DNA from: Symbiodinium natans
Taxonomy: Eukaryota > Sar > Dinophyceae > Suessiales > Symbiodiniaceae
Length of the DNA: 64,000 nt
Assembly: GCA_905221605.1 (NCBI GenBank)
Contig: CAJNDS010002357.1
Coordinates: 234,001 to 298,000 of the forward strand
Reading direction: 5' to 3'
The notes beneath the pieces were generated by a model. That model made no database searches, had not been told where the DNA came from, and was given only the letters and a program-made list of their open reading frames with translations. This document shows positions 42,905 to 53,830 of the stretch, in pieces; position 1 is the stretch's first letter, and each line of letters starts with the position of its first letter. Position numbers and translations under genes: made by a program.

Positions 42905-43008
42905 ATGGGTATTTCCTGCAACCGGGGGCCCTTAATATACCCAAAAATAAGAGTATCCTCATTATAGGATAGGATTTAGGGTACCCCTGTTTTCGGAAAC
43001 CCCCACCT
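42905..43008 (+). repeat. family A element next to a first exon
   Basis: GGGTATTTCCTGCAACCGGG, then AATATACCCAAAAATAAGAG, then GGGTACCCCTGTTTTCGGAA and ACCCCCA. The ATG of the next exon lies only 8 bp after its end. Confidence 0.68.
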
Positions 43009-43015
43009 CCAGCAA

Positions 43016-44046
43016 ATGCAAAGTTCCACGTTCGACGACTTTGCAGTTCGGGGGCCCTGGCCCGAAGCACTCTACGCAGCCATCGCGCGCACGGAGGAAC
43101 TCCTCGCCCCAGGCAGGGTTGCTGCTGTTTCTTCGGCTGAGAATGCTGGGGTTTTGTGGCTTAGGTTACAACAGTGAGTCTTATTCAGACTAGCCGTCGG
43201 CCTTTGTGACCACATTCCATGTCTCAGCTGGGCATTCAGCAGCTGTGTGGTGTCAAAAGGAAGTTGCAAGATATTCCTTTCAGCTCGCTGGTGGCGAAGC
43301 GGTGGTTTTCAATTTTCTCGCTGGGATTCTATCGTACTGTCACCTCTGAAGCTTGAGTGGAGGAGGGCAACGTCTGTCTCCAAGTCCCGCCCTTCGTGGA
43401 GAGCTCACCTCCCTTTAGCTTGCAGACTGTAAAGTTGGCATAGTGTAGTCTGTGCCAACCTGGCAGGCAAAGATTGAGGGAAGGCTCAGGCGGGCAACAG
43501 AGAAGATGGGAGAGAGTGAGCTTGAATGGGTGGCAACGGCTTCTGGTGGCATGAATGCATACCACTCCGCCTTTATCGTTCCCCGGCAAGACCCCCACTG
43601 GGCTGGTGTTGGCCTCCTCTGGCACGAAAACTTCATGCGCACGTATGGTTGTGAGCGTCTTCTTCTGCATCGGATGGTTTCACAAAGCTGGCGTTCACTT
43701 CATAGCGCCCGCCTCTTTCTCCTCTTACTACACCCCAGCCCAGGTGTCCCCATGGGAAGCTCAAACCAGTTTGCATCCTTTCATTTCCTTTGCACATGAC
43801 TCCCAAAATACTCCCAAATAATGAAAGCCACCTCCCCAGAATGCCAGAATTTCATAATGCAGAATGCCAGAACTTCATGGTGGCTTCAAGATTCCGGCTA
43901 GAGAGTGTCGGCCACCCGGGTCAAGGGGGTCGTGTCTCTGGAAATCAGTGCCTCTGCAGCTTTATGACCTTGAGGTTCGGAGGTGTGAGTACAAAGCCGA
44001 AGAGCTGATTGCTTCAGAGGGTGCCTTCAGGATCGTCCCACGGTGA
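43016..44046 (+). CDS. multi-exon gene, unknown protein
   Basis: Exon 1, 43,016-43,117, opens MQSSTFDDFAVRGPWPEALY then AAIARTEELLAPGR, with donor AGG|GTTGCT. The middle region 43,459-43,690 reads GRLRRATEKMGESELEWVAT, SGGMNAYHSAFIVPRQDPHW and AGVGLLWHENFMRTYGCERL. A second frame at 43,660-43,770 reads VFFCIGWFHKAGVHFIAPAS then YYTPAQVSPWEAQ, so an intron or frame change lies near 43,670. The last exon, 43,960-44,046, follows CTGCAG: LYDLEVRRCEYKAEELIASE then GAFRIVPR and stop. Exons 1 and last are strongly coding. No family recognised. Confidence 0.56.
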
Positions 44047-44077
44047 TGTGGGTCCACAGAGGATGCTCAAGATGCTC

Positions 44078-44400
44078 TTAAGCACACATCTGCCCTAGAA
44101 TCCTACACAACAACAGACAGGCCTCTTTGGCGTCCGCTTGCTGGCCGTTGTAGAACAGGAATGACTCAGCTCCCGCGACTTTCATTGGCCGAGCGCGAGA
44201 AACACTGAGAATGCACGTCAACGTATGCAAGTGCCTAAAACGCCCTTGATCAGCCGAATCCCTCGACAGGCAAACGTTGAGTTTCATCAAATGATGCTCA
44301 GCTCGGGACGGCCAAATTGTACATAGAATCCAAGGTGTACGGGTGTGTCGCGCCCAGCCTCAGAGAGCAGACGCACATGTGAAAGGTTTAGGGGCTTTTT
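44078..44400 (-). CDS. coding-like segments, unknown
   Basis: 44,375-44,287: VRLLSEAGRDTPVHLGFYVQ then FGRPELSII and stop. About 44,185-44,078: MKVAGAESFLFYNGQQADAK then EACLLLCRILGQMCA and stop. Each has coding codon use. Whether they are exons of one gene or ends of two is unknown. Confidence 0.38.
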
Positions 44401-44547
44401 TTGCGGCTCGAGCGCTTCGTAGCTTTAAGGTTCAGCTAAGCAGGTTAAGGCTTCCAGGCAAGGCATTCTCACTTTCGCAGGTTACAGAAAGTAGCCCCGT
44501 TCGCACCGCCCTCTGAGTCTGGAATCTAATGCTCGGAGCCCTCAGGT

Positions 44548-44862
44548 TTGACTCCTCAACCCCTGCATGTCCCACCTGGCCCATCCAAAATTGACCCCAA
44601 CAAACCTGCGGCCACGAACCCCAATGGCCAAGAGACCCTCAAAACGAAGCTCATCTCAAGGGCCAGGGGGCTGTTGCAGTCGACCATCCCGAGCCCGACG
44701 GTAGAGGCTCAGTGCCTCCGTCAGATGTCGCGAGCTTTGGAATGCTTGGGGCTGCTTTGGGCTCCCAGGCCTCGGCAGCTACAGAGTTTACTGCTAGGAG
44801 TTTGGGGTTTCAGCGGATTCGGGCTGTCACCTTTGGCACAAGCTCATCTTTTGGCAAGCTAA
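44548..44862 (+). CDS. open frame, doubtful
   Basis: 104 codons. The middle part (NGQETLKTKLISRARGLLQS) looks coding, but the rest is Pro/Leu-rich. A second plus frame at 44,712-44,894 overlaps it. Confidence 0.25.
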   Translation: MTPQPLHVPPGPSKIDPNKPAATNPNGQETLKTKLISRARGLLQSTIPSPTVEAQCLRQMSRALECLGLLWAPRPRQLQSLLLGVWGFSGFGLSPLAQAHLLAS

Positions 44863-45138
44863 GCGGTCTTCTCTGCTGTAGATCCTGCAGATAGTCAAAT
44901 TCAGTGCATGCACCTCATCCTTGTCACCAATGTTGTCCAGATATACCTCGGGCACGTGCGACGTGCACGGAAAGCATGGGGTCAGCATGGAACCGCATGG
45001 AACCCATGTTGCCCACGTTGTCTCATACCACTATTTTCATCCTGAGAGCATCTCAGTGTTGACATGCGCTTCATGATACAGCATGACACTCGTGCTCGGC
45101 ATCGTGTCACGATCCCAAGCAAAGCCTCAACCTGGGGC

Positions 45139-45443
45139 CCTTGCCGCGAGGTTGTTGGCGGTCCGCAGCGTGTTGAGGTGCTCCTCTCCGTACAGCTCCT
45201 TGGAGCCTGAAGCACTTTCCGGGCCCTAAACCCTAAACCCTAAACCCTACACCCTAAACCCTAAACCCTAAACCCTAAACCCTAAACCCCGGGGCTAAGG
45301 AGTCAGACCTCAGCTTCTTTTGAAAAAAAAAACACCGACATAGGGCCACCCGAGGGCTTCAGACCCCAAGCCCCCCCTGAAAAACCCCAAGCCGCCTTGC
45401 AAGGCCCGTTGGAGCAACTCCCCGGCTTCTGTCGTAGCCGGAC
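45139..45443 (-). CDS. TPR exons, kinesin-light-chain type
   Basis: 45,443-45,396: ELRPATTEAGELLQRAL, ending CAAG|GC, a TPR second helix. 45,198-45,139: after CCAAG, ELYGEEHLNTLRTANNLAA, a textbook TPR loop and first helix, followed by a GC-type donor. Telomere-like repeats (45,225-45,293) fill the intron between them. Probably the 3' part of the gene that starts at 46.8 kb on the same strand. Partner-binding repeat protein; cargo or partner unknown. Confidence 0.65.
45225..45293 (-). repeat. telomere-like array in a TPR-gene intron
   Basis: Ten CCCTAAA units, one CCCTACA variant, between the two TPR exons. Confidence 0.9.
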
Positions 45444-45921
45444 GCAGCTCCTGGCCCAAGGGGGCACCCAGAGACAGGGCGGGGGGGTGGGGGAGGATTG
45501 GGTTTTTTTGGGGGGTTTTGGGCTTCAGCGTATCTTTCTGTGTTTTTTGTTTCTTTGTTTCGGTGGCCGCTTGAAACCTTTCTGGTTTCAGCCAGCAGTT
45601 GTTCGCTAAATGCATGTCTTTGCAAGCAGGAGACTGGGAATGAGGGCTTGTATATAGCGGCAGCGAGATCCCCTTCGACATCTTGTAGCAGAGGGGTCCT
45701 ATGTAGTGTCGTGTAGGCTCTTGATGGCGCTGTCAAACTTGTGGACGTCTGGTAGGTGCTGACGAAAGCTTGCAAATATTTGCAACTGTCACGGGTGGCC
45801 GAGGCTCTAAGCGTATAACCCCTTGTTGAACCCCCCCCAAATCCTGAAACCTCTCATGCAAGACACCCTTTAGACACCCTAACCCTAAACCCAAACCCTA
45901 AACCCTCAACCCTAAACTCCC

Positions 45922-46026
45922 AGAACCAGCATCCTCGAGCTGCAGCGCCAGCTCTGTGGCTGCATGGATGGCCTTGTGAGCTCTTCTAGGCGTGACTGCA
46001 GGACTTTGGAGTCTACGGTGGGTCTA
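45922..46026. CDS. coding exon, strand undecided
   Basis: Plus: after CTCCCAG, TSILELQRQLCGCMDGLVSS then RRDCRTLEST, donor ACG|GTGGGT. Minus: after ACAAG, AIHAATELALQLEDAGSG, or in another frame TVDSKVLQSRLEELTRPSMQ. All are G/C-rich at third positions. The flanking TPR gene is on minus, which slightly favours minus. Confidence 0.4.
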
Positions 46027-46350
46027 GAATGTTTTTGGGGTCTCTTACTTTCGTAAACTCCCACATGAGGGTTCTTGTGCTCTAGGCCTTGACAGCAACG
46101 TCTCCTGAATTGAAGTAGAAGCAATCAGAACGCAGATGCATCATGTGGCACGATTGACTTTGATGCCCTTTGCAATCCCATTGCGGCTTGAAATTACCGA
46201 AGGAACTACCCTCAAAGTAAGCTATGCACGAGTAAGCGCGACACACAGCAATGCAAAGAGAAGATCACTTCTCGCCAGGTCAGTTGGGAAGGGGATGTCG
46301 GAGTCCGACAAATGCAGGGCTTAGGGATGTTTGGTGCTGACCTCAGGAGT

Positions 46351-46798
46351 TCAAGGTTGCCAGGCCTGCTTGCTGGTGTATCCAAACTGCGCCTCCACCT
46401 CCGCCAGGCATTTGCGAGCCTCGTCAGAGGATCGCATGTGTTGAGGCCGAAGCCCGATACCTAAGCCCAGGAACCGGAAAGCAGACTTTGAACCCGCAAC
46501 ACTCCTGCAGCCTAAAACTCCACCCCCCAGCTTGCCATGAACAATGGCACAGCGGCTGACCCTTGGTTTTGGATGTTGGCTCGGAGCCGTGGGGGTTTGG
46601 GGCTGAAGCCCCGAAGGCACGTGGCAGGTTGCAAAAGAACTGGTTTTGACCCTCATGACTCATAATCTGAGTCTGCAGATCACATTTCTGACTCTGCCGC
46701 CCCAGGCGACCCTTACCGGTTGCACCCCCGGAGCCATCGCCTGCGTCACAGCATCCTCGACCTCAGCTGGGGGCCTGGCCACGACTTGCTCCCACATG
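46351..46798 (-). CDS. 5' part of a minus-strand gene
   Basis: ATG at 46,798 opens MWEQVVARPPAEVEDAVTQA then MAPGVQP, ending CCG|GTAAGG, a clear GT donor at 46,718. Further on, about 46,580-46,470 reads VSRCAIVHGKLGGGVLGCRS. About 46,450-46,351 reads HMRSSDEARKCLAEVEAQFG then YTSKQAWQP and a stop. The last segment is strongly coding and helical. It lies directly upstream of the TPR exons at 45.4-45.1 kb on the same strand; they may form one gene if the last segment splices before its stop. A short family A relic (46,806-46,858) ends 8 bp before the ATG. Confidence 0.55.
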
Positions 46799-46805
46799 GG
46801 AGCTT

Positions 46806-46858
46806 ACGATAATAAGGGACCCCTAAAATAGTAGGATCCCCTTGAAATAAGCACTCCA
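46806..46858 (-). repeat. family A element, truncated
   Basis: Reverse complement AGGGGATCCTACTATTTTAG, then GGGTCCCTTATTATCGTAAG. Matches the right half of the copy at 24,426-24,519. Confidence 0.5.
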
Positions 46859-46958
46859 ATGATAAGACCCCACATACCACCTAGCTGACCTGGCTCTTCC
46901 TTTCTGCTTGTACCTTACCATGTACTTCTGTCCTCGGGATCGCCATTCTCATTCGGTA

Positions 46959-47123
46959 GGGGTGTGCAGAACCTCTTGTGCCCAGCAGAGGGCTATCAAC
47001 GGCGGTAGGGAAGCAAGCGCTGGAGGCTGGTGCCCCTGTGTGGGATCGTGGCACCGTGGAGGAGCGTATGGTGTATTCCCAGCATGTTAGCGGCATACTT
47101 GTTTCTTCAGAAAAAACGCTTTA
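46959..47123 (+). CDS. C-terminal exon, unknown
   Basis: After CGGTAG, reads GCAEPLVPSRGLSTAVGKQA, LEAGAPVWDRGTVEERMVYS and HVSGILVSSEKTL with a stop at about 47,123. Codon use is strongly coding. A 30-bp block inside it (46,991-47,027) recurs at 62,360-62,395 in reverse with two changes. The opposite strand is also open and coding-like, so strand is probable only. Confidence 0.48.
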
Positions 47124-47129
47124 AACTTG

Positions 47130-48090
47130 TCAGTTGGGATGCACGGCGCACGCAATCACCGCATGATAGTTTGACATTGCAAGTCGTGTACAGATTGCCT
47201 CGTACTGCATCTTGTACTCATGCATGACACACGGCATGAGTTTCGATATGACCAACACGGATGTGACGTATCACCAGACCACTAAACATTAGCCTGTCAT
47301 CTCGAACATCATGATGTAGGGGGAACAGCATGCGTAGGACAACATGGACCTTGAGGTGCATGTGGACCTGTGAAAAGTGCTGTGCAATGCGATGGAAAGA
47401 AAATGTTTGAAGCTTAGCCCTCTAAATGAACAGTCAATATCTTTTCGACAACACAGACTTCATCACGGGAGCACGTTTCAATTATCTCATGGGGGTCCTA
47501 TCTTATTATGTCTTCCCAGAACAGAAGCCCTCGCAGCAGTGCCACAACGGGACATGCCAATTGCATCACACACAGAAGAATAGTTTGAACACATATGTAC
47601 ACATATATACACACATGCATCATCATCTGAGTCCTGGCAGCCCTTGCATACATTCTTGTTGCTGCTGCAGCTGCTACCGTCGCGTCTGTCTTCACGCTGC
47701 CGCTACCTACGACTGGCAAAAGCACATAGGTTTCACTTGTTACTTGTTCACTGCGGTGGACATTCTGTGGTTGAGTGCTTCAGGCTGGTGATCACGAGTC
47801 ATCAACGACACGGCCTGCAGCAGTGGCAGAGGAGGCTGACGAGACGATCACAGCCACTGGTGTCATCAGAGTCATCAGACTCGCCATACATGTCATCGTC
47901 ATCATCACCCAGCTGCACCCAGCTCATCGACACAGAAGGCATGCTGCACGCATTGTGTGTTCGAGGGTGCGTGAGACATGCCCTTAGCATCTTGTGCAAC
48001 ATTGAGTTGTGTGTCACTGTGCGCTTGCACTTGCTATCTATGCACGGCACGAACTTCAGGCACTTCAGGGCATGCAGCATGTGGCAGCGA
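47130..48090. other. no decided gene
   Basis: 47,590-47,630 is a CATATATACACA-type tract. 47,815-47,930 is open on both strands: plus AVAEEADETITATGVI; minus GDDDDDMYGESDDSDDTSGC, acidic. Nothing else supported. Confidence 0.35.
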
Positions 48091-48095
48091 CGATG

Positions 48096-48358
48096 CTGAC
48101 CGAGCTGGGACGGCTAAGGCTTCGGCTTACGGCTGCATCGGAGTGCCGTTACCAAGACTCCAAAACGCAAAGTCCACGGACGGCAGAGAAGAAGGCGAAA
48201 CGGAGAATCCGTGCAGCAATAACGAGGCGCAAGTCGGCTCCAGCGTCATCGTCCTGAGGAGGCGTGCCAAGTCGGACCTGGATCGGTTCGACGAGTGCGA
48301 CGAGCAGGAGAAGCCGGAGAAGCCCAAGAAGGCGCGGAAGAAGGTTGTCAAGAAGTAA
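48096..48358 (+). CDS. C-terminal exon with Lys-rich tail
   Basis: The plus strand to the stop at 48,356-48,358 reads STDGREEGETENPCSNNEAQ, VGSSVIVLRRRAKSDLDRFD and ECDEQEKPEKPKKARKKVVK then K. Third positions are almost all G or C. An acidic stretch precedes a Lys/Pro/Ala tail like those of chromatin- or nucleic-acid-binding proteins. A DVNP- or histone-like role cannot be claimed because no core domain is seen. The open frame extends up to 47,978, but its 5' part looks non-coding. Confidence 0.48.
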
Positions 48359-48359
48359 C

Positions 48360-48870
48360 ACAACTAGAACAAGCATCGTCGCCGCAGCCGATCAGATGGC
48401 ACGAGCTCACGAGACATAGATTGAAAACCTTGTTGTCGAACATTGATGTGATGTGACCGAGAGTTTCACGCAGATCGGCGCAACATGACAACAAGACATG
48501 TCAGAAATGAGGCGAGGCAATGCGTGTTACAACTGTGCGACGTTGACTACATGTTCACGCACATGTGGAACTGCTACGTGGTCATGGAAAGCGGCCCTTT
48601 GTTTCGATGAACCGAATGCGTGTGAACAGACGCGTGCACTTTACTGATCGACATAAAATTTACTTGTCATGAGATGAAAGTATTCATGTCGCATGATAAC
48701 GTTTTGGACGCAAATATGTTCATAGACTGTTAATCTGCCACGAGGGCACACACACACATCAAATCACAACACATCACATCACACATCATGGCACACCCGC
48801 CACCCTTTGTGTGTATACATATACGGCATCATCCCCCCCCCCTAATGTGCCTGCTTCTCTCTTTGCCTTA
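48360..48870. other. no gene seen
   Basis: Probably 3' region of the preceding exon. 48,745-48,790 is a CACA/ACATC simple repeat and 48,835-48,843 a C run. Confidence 0.5.
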
Positions 48871-48872
48871 CT

Positions 48873-50335
48873 GCTGCAGGTATCTCAAGTCTCAAGACAT
48901 GTCTTGAAGGATTTCCGAATGAGAGCTCAGCTTCTCAGACTAATTAGAGTTGGGTTTGGGGCTTCTGCGAAGCTGAATATGGCTCGAGCAGCGGTTGAGA
49001 CTACAGCAACATGCGGCATCAGCTTTTACTGCAAAAAAAGCGCCGTACTGTTCCACCAAAACAACTTTAAAATAAGCTAGCGTAAGAGAAACTGCTGCGT
49101 TGCCCCCAAAAAGACAACTACTCTTCGGGAACCTCCGCGCCAGTTCGTGCCCAGACGTCTCTGAAGATTGTTCTCTTGGTTTATTTTGGGACAGCGCAGC
49201 GCTTTTGCGTGTTGTACCACTAAATTTCCTTGGCAGTACACATTTTGGATGCCTCAGATTGCAAAACCGCAGTACGCCCCCCCCCCCTTCCCCCACAAAA
49301 TCAACCTCTTCTAGAGACGACCCCCACAAAATCAACCTCTTCTAGAGAAGAATCAGCAAAAATGCTGCCCTATCCCGCAAACCCAAAAACACGATCTTCG
49401 GTCGGCAACCCCCAGGCCAGTTCATGCCCAGAGGGCTCTGTGCCGAAAACTCCCATAAACACCCAACAAAAGCCATCTTCGGTAACCCTCCAGACTAATT
49501 CGCGCCCAAAGGTTTCTGAAGATTGGTAACTTCGGTTTTCTGGGGACCCATGCAGCGTTTTTGAATGTTTTGGACAGTAGCGCGTTTCGGCCAAAAACAA
49601 TCTGCGAAAGGCAGAGCTAGCAAAATGCTGCACTGTCACAAAAAAGCAGCCCGTTCAAATATGTTCCGTTCAAACTTGTGGGAACAAATCGCTAATTTAT
49701 AACTAGACAGAGAGCAACCGTGTCTCGGTTCAATTTGCTTGACAGACGCGGTGACGTTTTGAAACTGCAAGCCGTGTTACATTTCAATTCAACGACTAGT
49801 AAAACTAGCGATCTCAGCAGCTGTGTGGCGTTCTCTTCCAAGGTATCCGGCCCTTCAAGCTTAGAGTGGAGGCAATGAAAATCAAATAAGTTAAACGGGC
49901 AACCTCCTCAATGGATAAAGATCATGTTTTGAGTTGCAATTTTAATTCACCGAATAGTATAAGTGGCCCCATTTGCAAAAGAAACAAACAAACAAAGAAA
50001 CAGCCCGTGATTCTCACGATTAATTGGCACGGCGGAGCTGTCCTTCGTTCTCTTCCAATGTTTCCGGCCGTTCAAGATTAAACTTGGGGGAGTGAAGCTC
50101 TAACTGGTAAGAGTGCAACCATATTATGAGTTCATTGCGTTGCAAGCCCTGTAATTCAACGAACAGAAAAACGACCCCCCCCCCCCCCCCCCCCCCCCCC
50201 CCAAATATCAAAATAAACAACTGCCCCTGATTAGAATAATTGTACGGCGCGCCGGTCGTCCCGGCAGCTGAATTATTCTCTTTCAATCTTCCCGGCTATT
50301 CGATTTAGCACACGTGTTTTGAACCAATAGCTGTG
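48873..50335 (+). repeat. segmental duplication, copy 1
   Basis: Landmarks in order: CTGCAGGTATCTCAAG, ACATGTCTTGAAGG, AGAGTTGGGTTTGGGGCTTC, GCTGAATATGGCTCGAGCAG; several CTTCGGGAACCTCC/CCAGTTCGTGCCCAGA blocks; then TTCTCTTCCAATGTTTCCGG blocks and a poly-C run at 50,167-50,202. The same order recurs in copy 2. No protein domain found. Confidence 0.75.
50167..50202 (+). repeat. poly-C run
   Basis: About 35 C. Its counterpart in copy 2 is the assembly gap, which starts in a G run at 53,721. Confidence 0.95.
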
Positions 50336-50614
50336 TGTTTAAGTCATGCTCACGTGTTGCAGATCTGCAGAATGACGCGTGCGACGGCCGAGACAGAGCA
50401 CGACTGCTTTGGCACGGAGTTCGCGAACATGATTGAGTCTTGGAAGGGCCCCTGCGGAGTCTGCAATTTCCATCTCGGTAAACCTTAAGCATAGCAGTTC
50501 CCCTCTCCAATTAAAGAATGTTCAAAAATTTAAACCCTGATCAACATAACCGGAGGCGCCAGTTATAGTTTTAAGGTAGGCGCATGGAAGCAGGGGCGGG
50601 GGCTGGGGGTCGGG

Positions 50615-50775
50615 GTAGCATATATACATATATATATATATATACACCACAACTGCATTAGATATTACACACAATATGTTACACATATGGCATGCCTTGA
50701 TAATATGCTACAATTACATATTATTGCGTATTGTCTAATATGTATATATATGAGCATATATATATATATATATGC
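50615..50775. repeat. (AT)n tracts
   Basis: 50,618-50,643 and 50,750-50,773 are TATATA runs in AT-rich DNA. Confidence 0.95.
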
Positions 50776-50989
50776 GCCTTTTTGTCTGTCTTATGCATTG
50801 TGAAGAACTGTGTATGCACACACCACACACATTTACAATTACAGAATAAATTAGAATAGAATAATACACAACGGAACGAGCTTTATTGGACAGATATGTC
50901 GCGGCCTCCCAGTACTAGTACGTTCTGATCGTTCTGTCTTATTGGTTTTGTGACGGGACCCACACCGTGGCCCAACCCCTTTCAGTTTC

Positions 50990-51475
50990 AGCGGCCCTTG
51001 GCCTGACACCCGCGACATGCCTGCAACCTCCAGCGCCCCGCTCCTGACCCTCCAGCGGCCCGCTCTTGAGGACTGCTCCTGGCCCTCCAGCGGGCCGCTC
51101 TTGAGGACTGCCCCCTCCAGCACCCCGCTCCTGACCCTCCAGCGGGCCGCTCCCCTCCTGCGGCCCGCTCTTGGGGGCTACCCCCTCCCGCGCCCCGCTC
51201 CTGACCCTCCAACCACCCGCTCTTGAAACCCGCTCTTGAAAACTGCCCCCTCCAGCACCCCGCTCCTGACCCTCCAGCGGGCCGCTCCCCTCCGGCGGCC
51301 CGCTCTTGCCCCCTCCAGCGCCCCGCTCTTGCGGCCCCTCCAGCACCCCGCTCCGGACCCTCCAGGCCCTGACCCTCTGCTCCCGATCTTTGTGACCCGT
51401 CCTTCCGGGGCTGCGCCCTCCAGCGCCCCGCTCCTGACCCTCCACCCCTTCCTCCTACGCCCACTCCAGCATCGC
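50990..51475 (+). repeat. GC-rich minisatellite
   Basis: About 15 diverged copies of a 26-30 bp unit: CCCGCTCCTGACCCTCCAGC plus GGCCGCTCTTG or GGCCGCTCCCC. Minus frames read Gly/Arg/Ser-rich strings (GSGAGRWRGQ type) in all phases, a by-product of composition. It lies between the two copies of the segmental duplication. Confidence 0.93.
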
Positions 51476-51539
51476 CCACACAGAAACATTCATATCACAT
51501 TAAGAGTAAAACCATGATAAATGGAAGATTATAAATATA

Positions 51540-51850
51540 AGTGCATGTGTGTACATATATACATACACATATTTATATACGCATGTGTGTGTGGGTGAGT
51601 GTATCTAGTGGATAACATTAACTTTTGACACACAGCATGCATCATGATAGTAATGATACGGGCGTATAGTGTATGTCTTGGACTAAGCGCATTGTCTTGT
51701 ACAATACAATATTGTTTTAAGCCGCTACGCTATACAATAATAATTATATGTATATGTATATATATGTATATATATATATATATTCATACATACATATATA
51801 TACACACATATACATATTACATATATATATATATACATATACATATATGG
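51540..51850. repeat. (AT)n / TATG microsatellite region
   Basis: TATATA, ATACAT and TGTATATA runs, densest at 51,755-51,850. No gene. Confidence 0.95.
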
Positions 51851-51897
51851 TTCCCCTCCCCCGCCATGTGTCAGTGTCCCCCTCTTTGTTCGCCGCT

Positions 51898-53600
51898 TTA
51901 CTGCAGGTACCTGAAAACATGTCTTGCAGGCCTTCTGGTTGAGAGTTCAGCAGTTCTAATGAACTAGAGTTGGGTCTGGGGTTTCTCCGGAGTTTCTCTT
52001 AAGGTTCGAAGCTGAATATGGCTTGAGCAGCAGTTGAGACTACAGCATCGCGTAATGTACTGTCCAAATTTTTTTACTAAACGGAAGAATCAGAAAAACA
52101 ACCTTCGGAACCTCCAGGCCAGTTCGTGCCCAGACGTCTCTGAAGATGTTTTGGGTTGGTTTGGGACACTACAGAGTTGTTGCTTTTTTTCAAACAAAAC
52201 ATTAGGGTTTTCTGGACAGTGCAACAGCTTGGAAGCCTCAGACCAAAGCCCTGCATTGTCCTAAATCACTAATCTTCTAAAGGAAGAATAAACAAACGTG
52301 CTGCACTGTCCAACAAACACCATCCATTTTGCGCCCAGAGGTCTCCGTAAATTTATATTTTGGGTTTTTGTTGGCAGTACTAAAACATCGGTTGTTGTGG
52401 TTAGTAAAGCCATTTGTCCAAAAAATCCTTTAAAGGATGACTAAGCAAAAACGTTGTACTACTGTCCCAGAAAATCAAAAAACTTCGGGAACCTCCAGGC
52501 CAGTTCATGCCCAGAGGCCACTGAAGATGTGTTTTTTGTGCTTCGGTGACAGGGCAGCTTTTGTGCATGTTTTACCGCTATAACTTTGGAATTTTTGTGA
52601 CAGTACAGCATTTTGTAGACCTCAGACTACAAAAGCCCCTAACCCTGCACTGTCCCAAAAACATATTTTGAAAGACAAATAAACAAACATTTTGTACTGT
52701 CCCACAAAAAAAGGAACAAACTTCGCTAACTTCCCGGCCAGTTCAGGTGTCTGCAGGTTGGTATTCTTGGGCTTTTGGGGGCGCGTCTTTTGGACAGTAC
52801 AACATTTTGGAGACCTCAGGCTGCAAAAGCCCTGTATTGTCCCAGGAAAACAAAACCTTTGAAGGAAGAATAGCAAAAATGCTGTACTGTCCCAAAAAAC
52901 AAGCCATTCAATTGTTATCAGTTTAAACTTGCTGGAACAAATATCTAGCTAGACAGCGTGCAACTGTATCGGTTCAATCAATGCGTTTGATAGACGTGAT
53001 AATGTTTTTAACTTGCAAGCCATGCGCAAAACATAGCCCCTGACTATACCGATTCTTTGGCACAGCGGTGATCTCAGTAGCTGTATTTCGTTCTCTTCCA
53101 ATATATCCCGGCCCTTCAAGCTTAGACTTGAGGCAATGAGTATCTAACTAGTTAAAAGTGCAACCCTATAAGTTCAATTCCCTCAATGGATAAAGTTCAT
53201 GTTTTGAGTGGCAAGCCATTTTAATTGGTAAAAGAATTCACCGAATAGGATGCGTGGCCCCAACTTGCAGCAAGAAATATTGAAAGATTCCTAACGATTC
53301 TTTGGCACGGCGGTGATCTCAGTAGCTGTCCTTCATTCTCTTCCCATGTTTCCGACCGTTCGAGTTTAAACTTGGTTGAAAATCTAAACAGTAAGAGTGC
53401 AACGCAAACCGTTCGGTACTTAAATTCAACGCATAGCATAACGACCCCCATATGTACAAAATACATAATCGCCCCTGGTTAGAAAAATTGTGCGGCGCAC
53501 CGGTGGTCCCAGTAGCTGTCCCTCATTCTCTTTTGATCTGCCCTGCTATTCGAGCGGAATAACCTTAAAACGATAACTTGCCTTCGGTTGTGTTAGTCAA
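51898..53600 (+). repeat. segmental duplication, copy 2
   Basis: Repeats the landmark order of 48,873-50,335: TACTGCAGGTACCTGAAAAC, AGAGTTGGGTCTGGGG, GCTGAATATGGCTTGAGCAG, repeated ACCTCCAGGCCAGTTC blocks, then TTCTCTTCCCATGTTTCCGA blocks. The CCAGTTC blocks are themselves tandem (52.1, 52.3, 52.5 and 52.7 kb), so each copy has internal repeats of about 200 bp. Confidence 0.75.
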
Positions 53601-53730
53601 TGTTTTTGAACTGTTAACACATTTGATTTGGAGTGGCAGATCTGCATTACATGAGCATGGCTTAACCACATAGCCATTGGTTCAAAACACGTGTTCTGAA
53701 CCAGAAATGTAGGCAAATGGGGCGGGGGGG

Positions 53731-53830
53731 NNNNNNNNNNNNNNNNNNNNNNNNNNNNNNNNNNNNNNNNNNNNNNNNNNNNNNNNNNNNNNNNNNNNNN
53801 NNNNNNNNNNNNNNNNNNNNNNNNNNNNNN
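53731..53830. other. assembly gap, 100 N
   Basis: Exactly 100 N, after a GGGGCGGGGGGG run. Frames crossing it are meaningless and the true gap size is unknown. Confidence 1.

Noticed and set aside
50939-51517. Gly/Arg/Ser-rich minus frames as coding
   Set aside because: Product of the GC minisatellite; all three phases are open.
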